From Opitutia bacterium UBA4654 (GTDB lineage Bacteria > Verrucomicrobiota > Verrucomicrobiia > Opitutales > Intestinicryptomonadaceae): a stretch of DNA of 5,054 bases. The translations under genes were made by a program, and so were the position numbers. The stretch is taken from contig DHMA01000152.1 in assembly GCA_002405555.1 (NCBI GenBank), positions 1 through 5,054 of the forward strand, in the 5' to 3' direction. Position 1 is the stretch's first letter. Every line of letters starts with the position of its first letter. This document shows positions 1 through 5,054 of the stretch, piece after piece. Below the pieces are notes generated by a model. That model saw only the letters and a list, made by a program, of their open reading frames with translations, had not been told where the DNA came from and searched no databases.

Positions 1-15
1 GTACGCGAGCGGTCT

Positions 16-35
16 GGGCGTACAGGGAAACGCCC
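16..35. repeat. Repeat hairpin H1 (copies at 16-35, 152-170, 280-298)
   Basis: In units 1 and 3 a 6-bp stem GGGCGT/ACGCCC encloses a loop of 7-8 bases. Unit 2 has a different arm sequence, TGCGCGT at 152-158 and ACGCCGCA at 163-170, but these also pair over 7 bp with one bulged C at 166. Retained pairing with changed sequence points to a selected structure, although three copies are few. Confidence 0.6.
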
Positions 36-43
36 TTAGGGAA

Positions 44-84
44 GTGCTTTCACGCGCCGTGTAATTTTAGGCGCGTCAAAGTAC
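44..84. repeat. Repeat hairpin H2, the longest stem in the array
   Basis: Bases 44-58 pair with 70-84 over 15 positions, with one C/C mismatch (51/77) and one G-T pair (46/82), around an 11-base AT-rich loop. Unit 2 has the corresponding arms at 177-191 and 199-213 with three mismatches. Unit 3 has only the left arm (307-321), because pyrD begins where the loop and right arm would be. Confidence 0.7.
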
Positions 85-97
85 CGTTCAGGCGGTG

Positions 98-129
98 GCT
101 TTCACGCGCAGGCAGGGCGCGTGGCGTAC
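98..129. repeat. Repeat hairpin H3, a sub-repeat of H2
   Basis: CACGCGC at 103-109 pairs perfectly with GCGCGTG at 117-123 around a 7-base loop. The block GCTTTCACGCGC occurs at both 46-57 and 98-109, and both copies are followed by GCGCGT and then GTAC. H2 and H3 therefore look like two copies of a smaller hairpin about 52 bp apart. The matching place in unit 2 (231-250) pairs over only about 5 bp. Confidence 0.5.
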
Positions 130-139
130 TTTTGTACGC
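124..139. repeat. Repeat junction hairpin H4 (copies at 124-139 and 253-269)
   Basis: GCGTAC at 124-129 pairs perfectly with GTACGC at 134-139 around a TTTT loop, across the boundary of units 1 and 2. At the next boundary GCATAC (253-258) pairs with GTATGT (264-269). A G-C pair has become A-T with both bases changed, and the outer G-C has become G-T, so pairing is kept. The GTACGC at 1-6 is probably the right arm of another copy outside the window. Confidence 0.6.
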
Positions 140-322
140 GAGCGGTCTGACTGCGCGTGGAAACGCCGCATCAACGGTGCTATAACGCCCCGTATTTAGG
201 CGCGTCAAAGTGCCAGTATAAGGGCGGCTTTGCGCACGAAACAGGGCGCGTAGCATACTTGGCGTATGTAAGCGGTCTGGGGCGTGCGCGAAACGCCCTT
301 AGACTGGTGCTTTCACGCGCCG

Positions 323-1393
323 TTAGAGCCAGTTGCAGTCCCGCCACAGCAGTGATTTCGCGAGGGAACGCGCATAGAACGGCCCCCTGTAAATCATTCC
401 CGTGTAGATTTGCACCAAGCTTGCCCCCGCGTTCATCATGCGTCCCGCCCTGTCGGCGTTGGTAATGCCGCCCACGCCGATAATCGGCAGTTTGCCGTCG
501 GTCGCCTGCGAGATGTATTTCACAATTTCGAGCGACTTCTCGAAAAGCGGCGCGCCGCTCATGCCGCCGTTCTTTTCCATTTGCGGGTAGGCGTCGCGGT
601 TGATTGTCGTGTTCGTGGCGCAAATGCCGTCGAGCTTCAACTCGAAGAGCACGGAGAGAATCGAGTCTATTTCCGCAAAGGTCAAATCGGGCGCGATTTT
701 CAGGATTATCGGGATTCGCGGAACGCCGAGTTTTTTGGAGCGGTCTATGTTCGCCGAATTTACCGTGCCCAAGAGGTTGGGCAGAAATTCCCTGCCCTGC
801 AATTTGCGGAGTTCGGGAGTATTCGGACTGCTGACGTTGATTACAAAGAAGTCGGCATAGTCGGCAAGGGCGTTGAAGCTGAAAAGGTAGTCTTCCGCCG
901 CCTCTTCGAGGGGGGTGATTTTCGACTTTCCGATATTTACGCCGAGCGGGCATTTTTTCGTCAGCGAGCGGTTGCCGTCGAGAACCGACGCGAGCCTTTT
1001 GGAGATTTCCTCCGCGCCGTCGTTCGGGAATCCGCACGAGTTTACGACCGCCTCGGCGAAGGGGTAGCGGAACATGCGCGGCTTGGGATTCCCCGCCTGT
1101 TTGAGTTTCGAGACCGTGCCGATTTCGACGTGTCCGAAGCCGAACGCGGGCGCGGCGCGCCAGACGTACGCGTCTTTGTCGAAGCCCGCGGCAAGCCCGA
1201 CGCGGTTGGGAAATTCAAGCCCGAAAACCTTTACGGGTTTTTGCGTTTTGACGAGGTTGAGGTATTCCATCGCCATTCTCAGCGGGGGAACTGCGGAGAC
1301 AACCTGCATGGCTTTGAGGGCCATATCGTGGGCAAATTCGGGATTCTGCGAAAACAGAATCGGCCTCATGATTTTTTCGTAAAAGACGTCCAT
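323..1393 (-). CDS. pyrD: Dihydroorotate dehydrogenase (quinone), class 2
   Basis: The 356-residue product matches the class 2 dihydroorotate dehydrogenase family over its whole length. These FMN enzymes oxidise dihydroorotate to orotate in pyrimidine synthesis, pass electrons to membrane quinone and sit on the inner membrane through an N-terminal helical part. Visible motifs are GLAAGFDKD (66-74), IGTV (91-94), NIGKSK (153-158), NVSSPNTPELR (186-196) with Ser189 at the class 2 catalytic base position, KIAPDL (232-237), ATNTT (259-263), GVGGI (306-310) and GASLVQIYTG (323-332). Class 1 enzymes use Cys at the base position, so the Ser supports the quinone-linked type. The ATG start gives the expected N-terminus, with FSQNPEFAHDMAL matching the family's membrane-binding start, but no Shine-Dalgarno precedes it. 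The C-terminus runs several residues past the E. coli end. The gene is divergent from rlmH and its stop codon abuts the repeat array. Confidence 0.97.
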   Translation of the reverse strand: MDVFYEKIMRPILFSQNPEFAHDMALKAMQVVSAVPPLRMAMEYLNLVKTQKPVKVFGLEFPNRVGLAAGFDKDAYVWRAAPAFGFGHVEIGTVSKLKQAGNPKPRMFRYPFAEAVVNSCGFPNDGAEEISKRLASVLDGNRSLTKKCPLGVNIGKSKITPLEEAAEDYLFSFNALADYADFFVINVSSPNTPELRKLQGREFLPNLLGTVNSANIDRSKKLGVPRIPIILKIAPDLTFAEIDSILSVLFELKLDGICATNTTINRDAYPQMEKNGGMSGAPLFEKSLEIVKYISQATDGKLPIIGVGGITNADRAGRMMNAGASLVQIYTGMIYRGPFYARSLAKSLLWRDCNWL

Positions 1394-1400
1394 AGTAAAA

Positions 1401-1430
1401 AAAATACGACTACGTTTTACTTCGGCTCAA
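1401..1430 (-). promoter_or_regulatory. Possible pyrD promoter giving a very short or absent leader
   Basis: On the minus strand TTGAGC (1425-1430) lies 18 bp before TATTTT (1401-1406), weak matches to -35 and -10 boxes. A start 6-7 bases further on would fall at about the pyrD ATG. No Shine-Dalgarno is visible upstream of pyrD, which would suit a leaderless message. The region is AT-rich, so chance matches are easy. Confidence 0.25.
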
Positions 1431-1483
1431 AATTTTCGCAAGCAATATCGGCGGCAAAAAAAAACGCGCCGACGCCCCGCGCC

Positions 1484-1518
1484 TATATTCTTGACCTCCC
1501 CCGTCCTCGCGGAATATA
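1484..1518. promoter_or_regulatory. Inverted repeat spanning the rlmH promoter
   Basis: TATATTC at 1484-1490 and GAATATA at 1512-1518 are perfect 7-bp inverted copies separated by 21 bp. The left arm directly precedes the -35 box and the right arm overlaps the -10 box. This could be a regulator site, or a by-product of an AT-rich -10 region. Confidence 0.35.
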
Positions 1519-1520
1519 AA
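1491..1520 (+). promoter_or_regulatory. Sigma70-type promoter for the rlmH-lutAB cluster
   Basis: TTGACC (1491-1496) matches five of six bases of the -35 consensus, and TATAAA (1515-1520) matches five of six of the -10 consensus, with an 18-bp spacer. Transcription would begin near 1527 and leave about 75 bases of leader before rlmH. No other promoter as good is visible in the short gaps downstream, so it probably serves the whole cluster. Confidence 0.7.
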
Positions 1521-1568
1521 AAGACGAAAAATCGACGCATTGAAACAGGCAGAAAACAGAAACGGAAA

Positions 1569-1595
1569 CGCCGCCCCGACGCGCGGCGGAAGGAG
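1569..1595 (+). promoter_or_regulatory. rlmH ribosome binding site next to a leader hairpin
   Basis: AAGGAG at 1590-1595 lies 6 bases before the ATG at 1602 and decides the start of rlmH. Just upstream, CGCCGC (1569-1574) pairs with GCGGCG (1583-1588) around an 8-base loop and ends one base before the AAGGAG. The hairpin could influence ribosome access but may be a chance product of GC-rich sequence. Confidence 0.6.
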
Positions 1596-1601
1596 CGCGG
1601 C

Positions 1602-2036
1602 ATGCTGAAACTCGTGGTTGTAGGCAAAATGAAAAACCGCGCGCTTGCGGAAATCTGCGCCGACTTCGCCGACAGGCTCAAACGCTTTGGCGGAATCGAA
1701 ATTGCGGAGTTAAAAGACTCGACACCGGAGCGCGAATGTGAAAAAATCTTGGAATCCTTGAAAAATTTTCGGGGAAAAGTCTATGTAATGTCGGAAGAGG
1801 GAAAAACGTTCACGTCGCGCGGATTTTCGAAACGGCTTGAAGACGACGAGCTGGCGGGCGGAAGCGCGTTCGTAATCGGCAGCGCGTACGGGCTTGCCGA
1901 CGAGGTGAAAAAACGCGCCGACGTGCTGATGTCGATGTCGCCGATGACGTTCACGCACGAATTCGCGCGGGCGATTCTTCTCGAACAAATTTACAGGGCA
2001 AAAACAATCACGGCAAAAACGGGATACCACCACTAA
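1602..2036 (+). CDS. rlmH: 23S rRNA (pseudouridine-1915-N3)-methyltransferase RlmH
   Basis: The 144-residue product is a SPOUT-class methyltransferase of the RlmH family. The family acts on 70S ribosomes and methylates pseudouridine 1915 in helix 69 of 23S rRNA using S-adenosylmethionine. The N-terminus MLKLVVVGKMK is typical. The C-terminal half carries the SAM-binding knot: YVMSEEGKTFTSRGF, FVIGSAYGL, the MSMSPMTFTHEFAR segment, LLEQIYRAKTI and a terminal YHH matching the family's YHR/YHK ending. The length is slightly below the usual 155 or so. A longer reading from a TTG at 1491 is rejected because it starts on the -35 box and adds a basic tail unlike the family. One oddity is IGS where the relatives I recall have IGG. 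It is the first gene of the plus-strand cluster. Confidence 0.96.
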   Translation: MLKLVVVGKMKNRALAEICADFADRLKRFGGIEIAELKDSTPERECEKILESLKNFRGKVYVMSEEGKTFTSRGFSKRLEDDELAGGSAFVIGSAYGLADEVKKRADVLMSMSPMTFTHEFARAILLEQIYRAKTITAKTGYHH

Positions 2037-2037
2037 A

Positions 2038-3039
2038 ATGAAAAAAATACTTTCGATAATTTCGGCATGCGCCGCGTTGCAGGCGGCGTTTGCGGCAACT
2101 CCGATGGGCTTTGCGCTCGAAGACGCAGGCGAAACAAAGGGCGGCGGAATAAAATATCTCGACGCATACGCGGTTCTCTGGAAAGCCGACGACGCCGACG
2201 CGGTGAAAGCCGCCGCAAAGGCGTGCCTCGACGCGCCCGCAGTCTCGAAGCAAAAGGACGCCGCCCGCGCCGCAAAATTCCTGAAAGCCTCGCGCCTGAC
2301 AAAAGCCGACTTCGACAAGGCGGCGGTCGCCGCCGCGGGGAAGCTCCGCATTCTCGTTTTCGCAATGCCGAAAGGCTCGCGCCTCCGCGCTGGAATGAAC
2401 GCAATGGTTTTCGAAAAATCCGCCGACGGCAAATACCTCTGGAACGCGTCGTTCAACGACCCGCTTCTCGCCCTGCTCGGCACGTCCGACTTCGCCAACG
2501 CGCGGGAAATCAAGCCCGCCGCGCTTTCGGGAAAAGACGCAAAGACGCTCGAAAAATTGGAGGCTAAAAAGCTGCCGTTCCTGCAATTCAAAAACGGCGC
2601 GCTGCTCTCGATGGAGGAAGCCGACGGCGTAAACGAGACGGCGGAGGCAAAATTCTACCACAACGCGCAGGACGTGTTCTACTCTTGGAAGCTCGACGAA
2701 TACGGAAATTTCATGACGCCCGCAAGCCGCGCAAAATTCGAATCGCAATTCAAGAGCATGCCCGAAGCCGAACGCAGGGCGACGCTCGGCGAATACTTCA
2801 AATGGGGCAAGAAATACCGCAAAATCATGGACGCGGGCTCGCTGAAACTCGTGCTGTTCTCGCGCCACAAAGAGGGAGCCGCGCCCTACAACGACATCGC
2901 GTACCTGCGCAAATCGGCGGACGGAAAGCTCGCAATAGAACGCTTCGGCGCGGACAAAACGCCGCTCGACCTTTTCCTCTCTAAATACATCTACCCTAAC
3001 GGCCGCGATTACGCAGCGGAAATAGCGAAAAAATATTAG
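2038..3039 (+). CDS. Unrecognised exported protein with internal domain duplication
   Basis: I do not recognise this 333-residue protein. It begins with a type I signal peptide: MKK, a hydrophobic stretch at about 4-18 and AFA with probable cleavage after residue 19, so the mature protein should lie in the periplasm or outside. No later membrane segment is seen. Two halves look related: LDAYAVLWKADD (41-52) with QDVFYSWKLDE (211-221), LRILVFAMPKG (103-113) with LKLVLFSRHKEG (269-280), and KSADGK at 127-132 with KSADGK at 292-297, each pair 165-170 residues apart. The mature part is rich in Lys, Ala, Asp and aromatic residues and has no cysteine beyond residue 63. Cys11 follows Ile-Ser-Ala, a loose lipobox, but is too near the start for a normal lipoprotein signal. 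The ATG lies one base after the rlmH stop with no clear Shine-Dalgarno, so translation is probably coupled. Its place in the cluster does not reveal its function. Confidence 0.9.
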   Translation: MKKILSIISACAALQAAFAATPMGFALEDAGETKGGGIKYLDAYAVLWKADDADAVKAAAKACLDAPAVSKQKDAARAAKFLKASRLTKADFDKAAVAAAGKLRILVFAMPKGSRLRAGMNAMVFEKSADGKYLWNASFNDPLLALLGTSDFANAREIKPAALSGKDAKTLEKLEAKKLPFLQFKNGALLSMEEADGVNETAEAKFYHNAQDVFYSWKLDEYGNFMTPASRAKFESQFKSMPEAERRATLGEYFKWGKKYRKIMDAGSLKLVLFSRHKEGAAPYNDIAYLRKSADGKLAIERFGADKTPLDLFLSKYIYPNGRDYAAEIAKKY

Positions 3040-3050
3040 AAGAAAACGAA

Positions 3051-3821
3051 ATGTACACACCTCCATCTGACAGAATCAAGGGCGGGCGCGTGAACTTCAT
3101 GGCGACCTGCCTGTGCGATTCGATTTTCGCCGACGCCGCGCAATGCGCGGTTTCGGTTCTCCGAAAATTCGGGGCGGAAGTCGAACTCCCGAAAAACCAG
3201 ACTTGCTGCGGACAGCCCGCATTCAATAGCGGCGACTTCGCAAGCGCGCGCAAGGTAATTGCAAGCACAATCAGGGCGTTTTCCGAAAACGACTACCCGA
3301 TTGTAGTGCCCAGCGCGTCGTGCGCGGCAATGCTGTTCCACTCGGCGAAAATCGCCTTCCGCGACCAGCCGCAGGCGGAGCGCGACGCGGTAGACGCCTT
3401 CGCGAAACGCGTGTGGGAATTTTGCGACTACCTCGTAAACGCGCTCGGCGTCGAAAAAATCGGCGGACATCTCGACGCGAAAATCGCCGTGCACAACTCG
3501 TGCCACGGACGCGGCAGCGGCACGCCCGCCGCGCTCCGCAAACTGCTCGAATCGATAGACGGGGCGGAAATTCTCGACTTCGAAAATTCCGACTCGTGCT
3601 GCGGCTTCGGCGGGACGTTCTCCGTGGTGTTCCCGCAAATTTCGTCCGAAATGGGGCTTGCGAAAGTGCGGGCAATCAGCGCGGCAAACCCCGACCTCGT
3701 GGTGGCGGCGGATACGTCGTGCCTGCTCCATCAAAAGGGAATAGCCGACAGAAACAACATCAAATACCCCGCCCGACACGCGGCGCAGGTCTTTGTACAG
3801 GCGATGGGAGGAAACGAATAA
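3051..3821 (+). CDS. lutA: L-lactate oxidation iron-sulphur subunit LutA (YkgE type)
   Basis: This 256-residue protein has the two cysteine-rich CCG domains of the LutA/YkgE family, also found in heterodisulfide reductase and glycolate oxidase subunits. In LutABC it takes part in cytoplasmic oxidation of L-lactate to pyruvate. The first domain has ATCLCD (18-23), CCGQP (52-56) followed by SG (60-61), and PSASCAAML (87-95). The second has HNSCH (148-152), CCGFGGTFSV (183-192) and DTSCL (221-225). These cysteines would bind iron-sulphur clusters. The length is near the family norm of about 240, with some 13 extra residues before the conserved VNFMATC start. A GTG at 3090 is an alternative start, but the ATG at 3051 is preferred because of its position 11 bases after the preceding stop; the ribosome site AGAAGA is weak. 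lutB follows with a 1-bp overlap, which supports the LutA rather than GlpC or HdrB assignment. Confidence 0.94.
   Translation: MYTPPSDRIKGGRVNFMATCLCDSIFADAAQCAVSVLRKFGAEVELPKNQTCCGQPAFNSGDFASARKVIASTIRAFSENDYPIVVPSASCAAMLFHSAKIAFRDQPQAERDAVDAFAKRVWEFCDYLVNALGVEKIGGHLDAKIAVHNSCHGRGSGTPAALRKLLESIDGAEILDFENSDSCCGFGGTFSVVFPQISSEMGLAKVRAISAANPDLVVAADTSCLLHQKGIADRNNIKYPARHAAQVFVQAMGGNE
3806..3811 (+). promoter_or_regulatory. Ribosome binding site of lutB
   Basis: GGGAGG lies inside the end of lutA, 9 bases before the lutB ATG, and fixes the start at 3821, where TAATG joins the two genes. Confidence 0.8.
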
Positions 3822-5054
3822 TGGCTCTCCAACCCATAGACAAATTCTGCGAAACGCTCGACCCTGTGGTCAAAAACGCGGTGATGCTCGCAAGCGTGGG
3901 AAGCACGGTCGCGAGGGAGAAAATCCTCAACGCGGCGTACCCCGAAGAGGGCAAAACAGAACATCTGCGCGAGCTTGCGAACAAAATAAAGTCGCTCAAA
4001 CCCTCCGAAAATCTCGAAAAGGCGGTGGCGTCGCTCGAAGCAAACGGCGTCAAAGTGCTCTTCGCAAAAGACGCGGAGGAGGCGCGGAACATTATCCTCG
4101 GCATTCTCAGGGAAAAGAACGCAAAGAACGTCGTCAAAGTGAAGTCAATGACGACGGAGGAAATCGAACTCAACGCGTTCCTCGAAAAGAACGGCGTGGA
4201 GGCGGTCGAAACCGACCTCGGCGAATTGATTATCCAAATCGACGGCGAAAGACCCTCGCACATCGTAAAGCCCGCAATCCACAGACGGCGCGACGACATC
4301 GCAAGGTCTTTCGAAAAACACAACATCGCCCCCTACGACGACGAGCCGACACACATTACGCTCAACGCCAGAAAATACCTCCGCAAAAAATATTTCAACG
4401 CGGACGTCGTCATAAGCGGCGCAAACTACGTCCTCGCAAAAGAGGGCGCGATTGTGCTTGCGACAAACGAGGGCAATTCGAGGTTCTCGATGGCGGGAGC
4501 AAAAACGCACATCGCAATAGCGGGCTTCGAAAAGGTTATACCGTCGGCAAGGGAACTCTCGGTGTTCCTCAACCTGCTCGCAAGAAGCGCGACGGGACAG
4601 CACAGCACGGTGTATACCGACTTCGTCGCGGGCGCGGGCAGCGCAAAAAACAGCCCGTCCGAAATGTACGTCGTGTTCCTCGACAACGGCAGAAGCAAAA
4701 TCCTCGGAAGCGAATTCGCCGACATTCTCAAATGCATGCGCTGCGGCGCGTGCATGAACCGCTGCCCCGTGTTCAGACTCGTGGGCGGACACGCATACCG
4801 CGCAGTCTACCCGGGGCCGCTGGGAATCGTGCTTTCGCCGCTGCTCGCAGAAGACCCGTCGAAATACGCAGACCTCCCCAAAGCGTGCTCGCTCTGCGGC
4901 GCATGCGCGGACGTCTGCCCCGCGAAAATCCCCCTGCCCGACCTCATTCTGAAAATGCGCGACAAAATGAAGCGCGAAAAGATGAAAGTTGCAAACGACA
5001 TCAACTTCAAGGGCTGGGCAGTGCTGGCGTCGTCGCCGAAACTGTGGCGGGCGG
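3821..5054 (+). CDS. lutB: L-lactate oxidation iron-sulphur subunit LutB (YkgF type), 3' end missing
   Basis: The reading frame is open from the ATG at 3821 to the window edge, 411 complete codons. The family is about 470 residues long, so only the C-terminal tail is missing. A LUD-type domain comes first, with KVKSMTTEEIELN (about 106-118), ETDLGELIIQ (about 130-139), GANYVLAKEGAIVL (200-213), TNEGNSRFS (215-223), THIAIAGFEKVIP (229-241), RSATGQ and DNGRS. Two [4Fe-4S] ferredoxin motifs follow: Cys305, 308, 311 and 315 before Pro, and Cys356, 359, 362 and 366 before Pro, with GGHAYRAVYPGPLGIVLSPLL between them. LutB acts with LutA and LutC in oxidising L-lactate to pyruvate in the cytoplasm. 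No frameshift is seen. A strong Shine-Dalgarno and a 1-bp overlap with lutA indicate co-translation. lutC would be expected to the right. Confidence 0.96.
   Translation, partial: MALQPIDKFCETLDPVVKNAVMLASVGSTVAREKILNAAYPEEGKTEHLRELANKIKSLKPSENLEKAVASLEANGVKVLFAKDAEEARNIILGILREKNAKNVVKVKSMTTEEIELNAFLEKNGVEAVETDLGELIIQIDGERPSHIVKPAIHRRRDDIARSFEKHNIAPYDDEPTHITLNARKYLRKKYFNADVVISGANYVLAKEGAIVLATNEGNSRFSMAGAKTHIAIAGFEKVIPSARELSVFLNLLARSATGQHSTVYTDFVAGAGSAKNSPSEMYVVFLDNGRSKILGSEFADILKCMRCGACMNRCPVFRLVGGHAYRAVYPGPLGIVLSPLLAEDPSKYADLPKACSLCGACADVCPAKIPLPDLILKMRDKMKREKMKVANDINFKGWAVLASSPKLWRA

Larger units (their letters stand above)
1..322. repeat. Diverged ~130-bp tandem repeat array, hairpin-rich, non-coding
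   Basis: Three units begin with nearly the same 16-base block at 1-16, 134-149 and 264-279 (the first two identical, the third with three changes), giving periods of 133 and 130 bp. Other shared blocks occur at matching offsets: GAAACGCC in all three units, GTGCTTTCACGCGCC at 44-58 and 307-321, and GGCGCGTCAAAGT at 70-82 and 199-211. The third unit breaks off at 321-322, next to the pyrD stop codon. The first unit starts at the window edge with what looks like the right arm of a junction hairpin, so the array probably continues to the left. Short ORFs cross the block but none has a recognisable protein or a conserved frame between units. The direction of any transcription is unknown. It could be an intergenic repeat family, a transcript-end structure for pyrD or a structured RNA. 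Confidence 0.85.

Noticed and set aside
1..322. CRISPR array or repeat-encoded small proteins
   Set aside because: The units are about 130 bp and diverged throughout, with no short identical repeats separated by unique spacers. The short frames crossing the block are not kept between units.
180..1037. Minus-strand ORF of 285 codons in another frame of pyrD
   Set aside because: It overlaps pyrD on the same strand, is very rich in Arg, and extends into the repeat array. It is a frame shadow.
1451..1483. Terminator or attenuator reading toward pyrD
   Set aside because: A GC-rich stretch is followed on the minus strand by nine T, but the best stem I can form is only about 4 bp. No transcript is known to start far enough upstream.
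410..1519. Long plus-strand ORF (369 codons) opposite pyrD
   Set aside because: It is antisense to a clear pyrD and its translation resembles no known protein. Long antisense frames are common in GC-rich genes, and it runs through the divergent promoter region.
1491..1601. Upstream extension of rlmH from a TTG start at 1491
   Set aside because: The TTG is part of a good -35 box, the added 37 residues are basic and absent from the family, and the ATG at 1602 has an AAGGAG at the right distance.
2038..2073. Lipoprotein signal in the exported protein
   Set aside because: Ile-Ser-Ala-Cys11 loosely fits a lipobox, but only six or so hydrophobic residues precede the Cys. A type I site after AFA at 17-19 fits better.
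2008..3066. Minus-strand ORF of 352 codons opposite the exported protein gene
   Set aside because: The plus-strand frame has a signal peptide, fits tightly between rlmH and lutA and shows an internal duplication. The antisense product is a Phe/Arg-rich composition artefact.
3036..3779. Minus-strand ORF of 247 codons opposite lutA
   Set aside because: It is antisense to a gene with full CCG-domain motifs, and its translation has no recognisable features.
4145..4792. Minus-strand ORF of 215 codons opposite lutB
   Set aside because: lutB is certain from its two ferredoxin motifs and LUD-domain motifs. This frame exists because of codon bias.

Overview
The window is GC-rich bacterial chromosome with five protein-coding genes and one non-coding repeat block. 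A quinone-linked (class 2) dihydroorotate dehydrogenase, an exported protein with a type I signal peptide and a lactate-oxidation gene pair suggest a Gram-negative, respiring bacterium. A member of the Verrucomicrobiota or a relative would fit the composition and protein style, but nothing in the sequence proves the taxon.

Layout. Positions 1-322 hold no convincing gene. They hold a diverged tandem repeat with a period of about 130 bp, seen as two complete units and one partial unit, and it probably continues to the left of the window. Each unit can fold into several hairpins, and some stems keep pairing although their sequence differs between units. The last unit stops at the pyrD stop codon. 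pyrD (323-1393) lies on the minus strand. A divergent intergenic region of about 200 bp (1394-1601) separates it from a plus-strand cluster and carries a good sigma70-type promoter reading right.

The plus-strand cluster is very tight: rlmH (1602-2036), a gene for an unrecognised exported protein (2038-3039), lutA (3051-3821) and lutB (3821 to the window edge, incomplete). The gaps are 1 bp, 11 bp and a 1-bp overlap, so one mRNA is likely. RlmH modifies 23S rRNA. LutA and LutB are iron-sulphur subunits of the LutABC type L-lactate oxidation system, and lutC would be expected to the right if the operon is complete. PyrD makes orotate for pyrimidine synthesis and passes electrons to quinone.

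The least explained items are the structured repeat array next to pyrD and the exported protein, which appears to be an internal tandem duplication of a domain I do not recognise. No phage, transposase, CRISPR, tRNA or rRNA was found.
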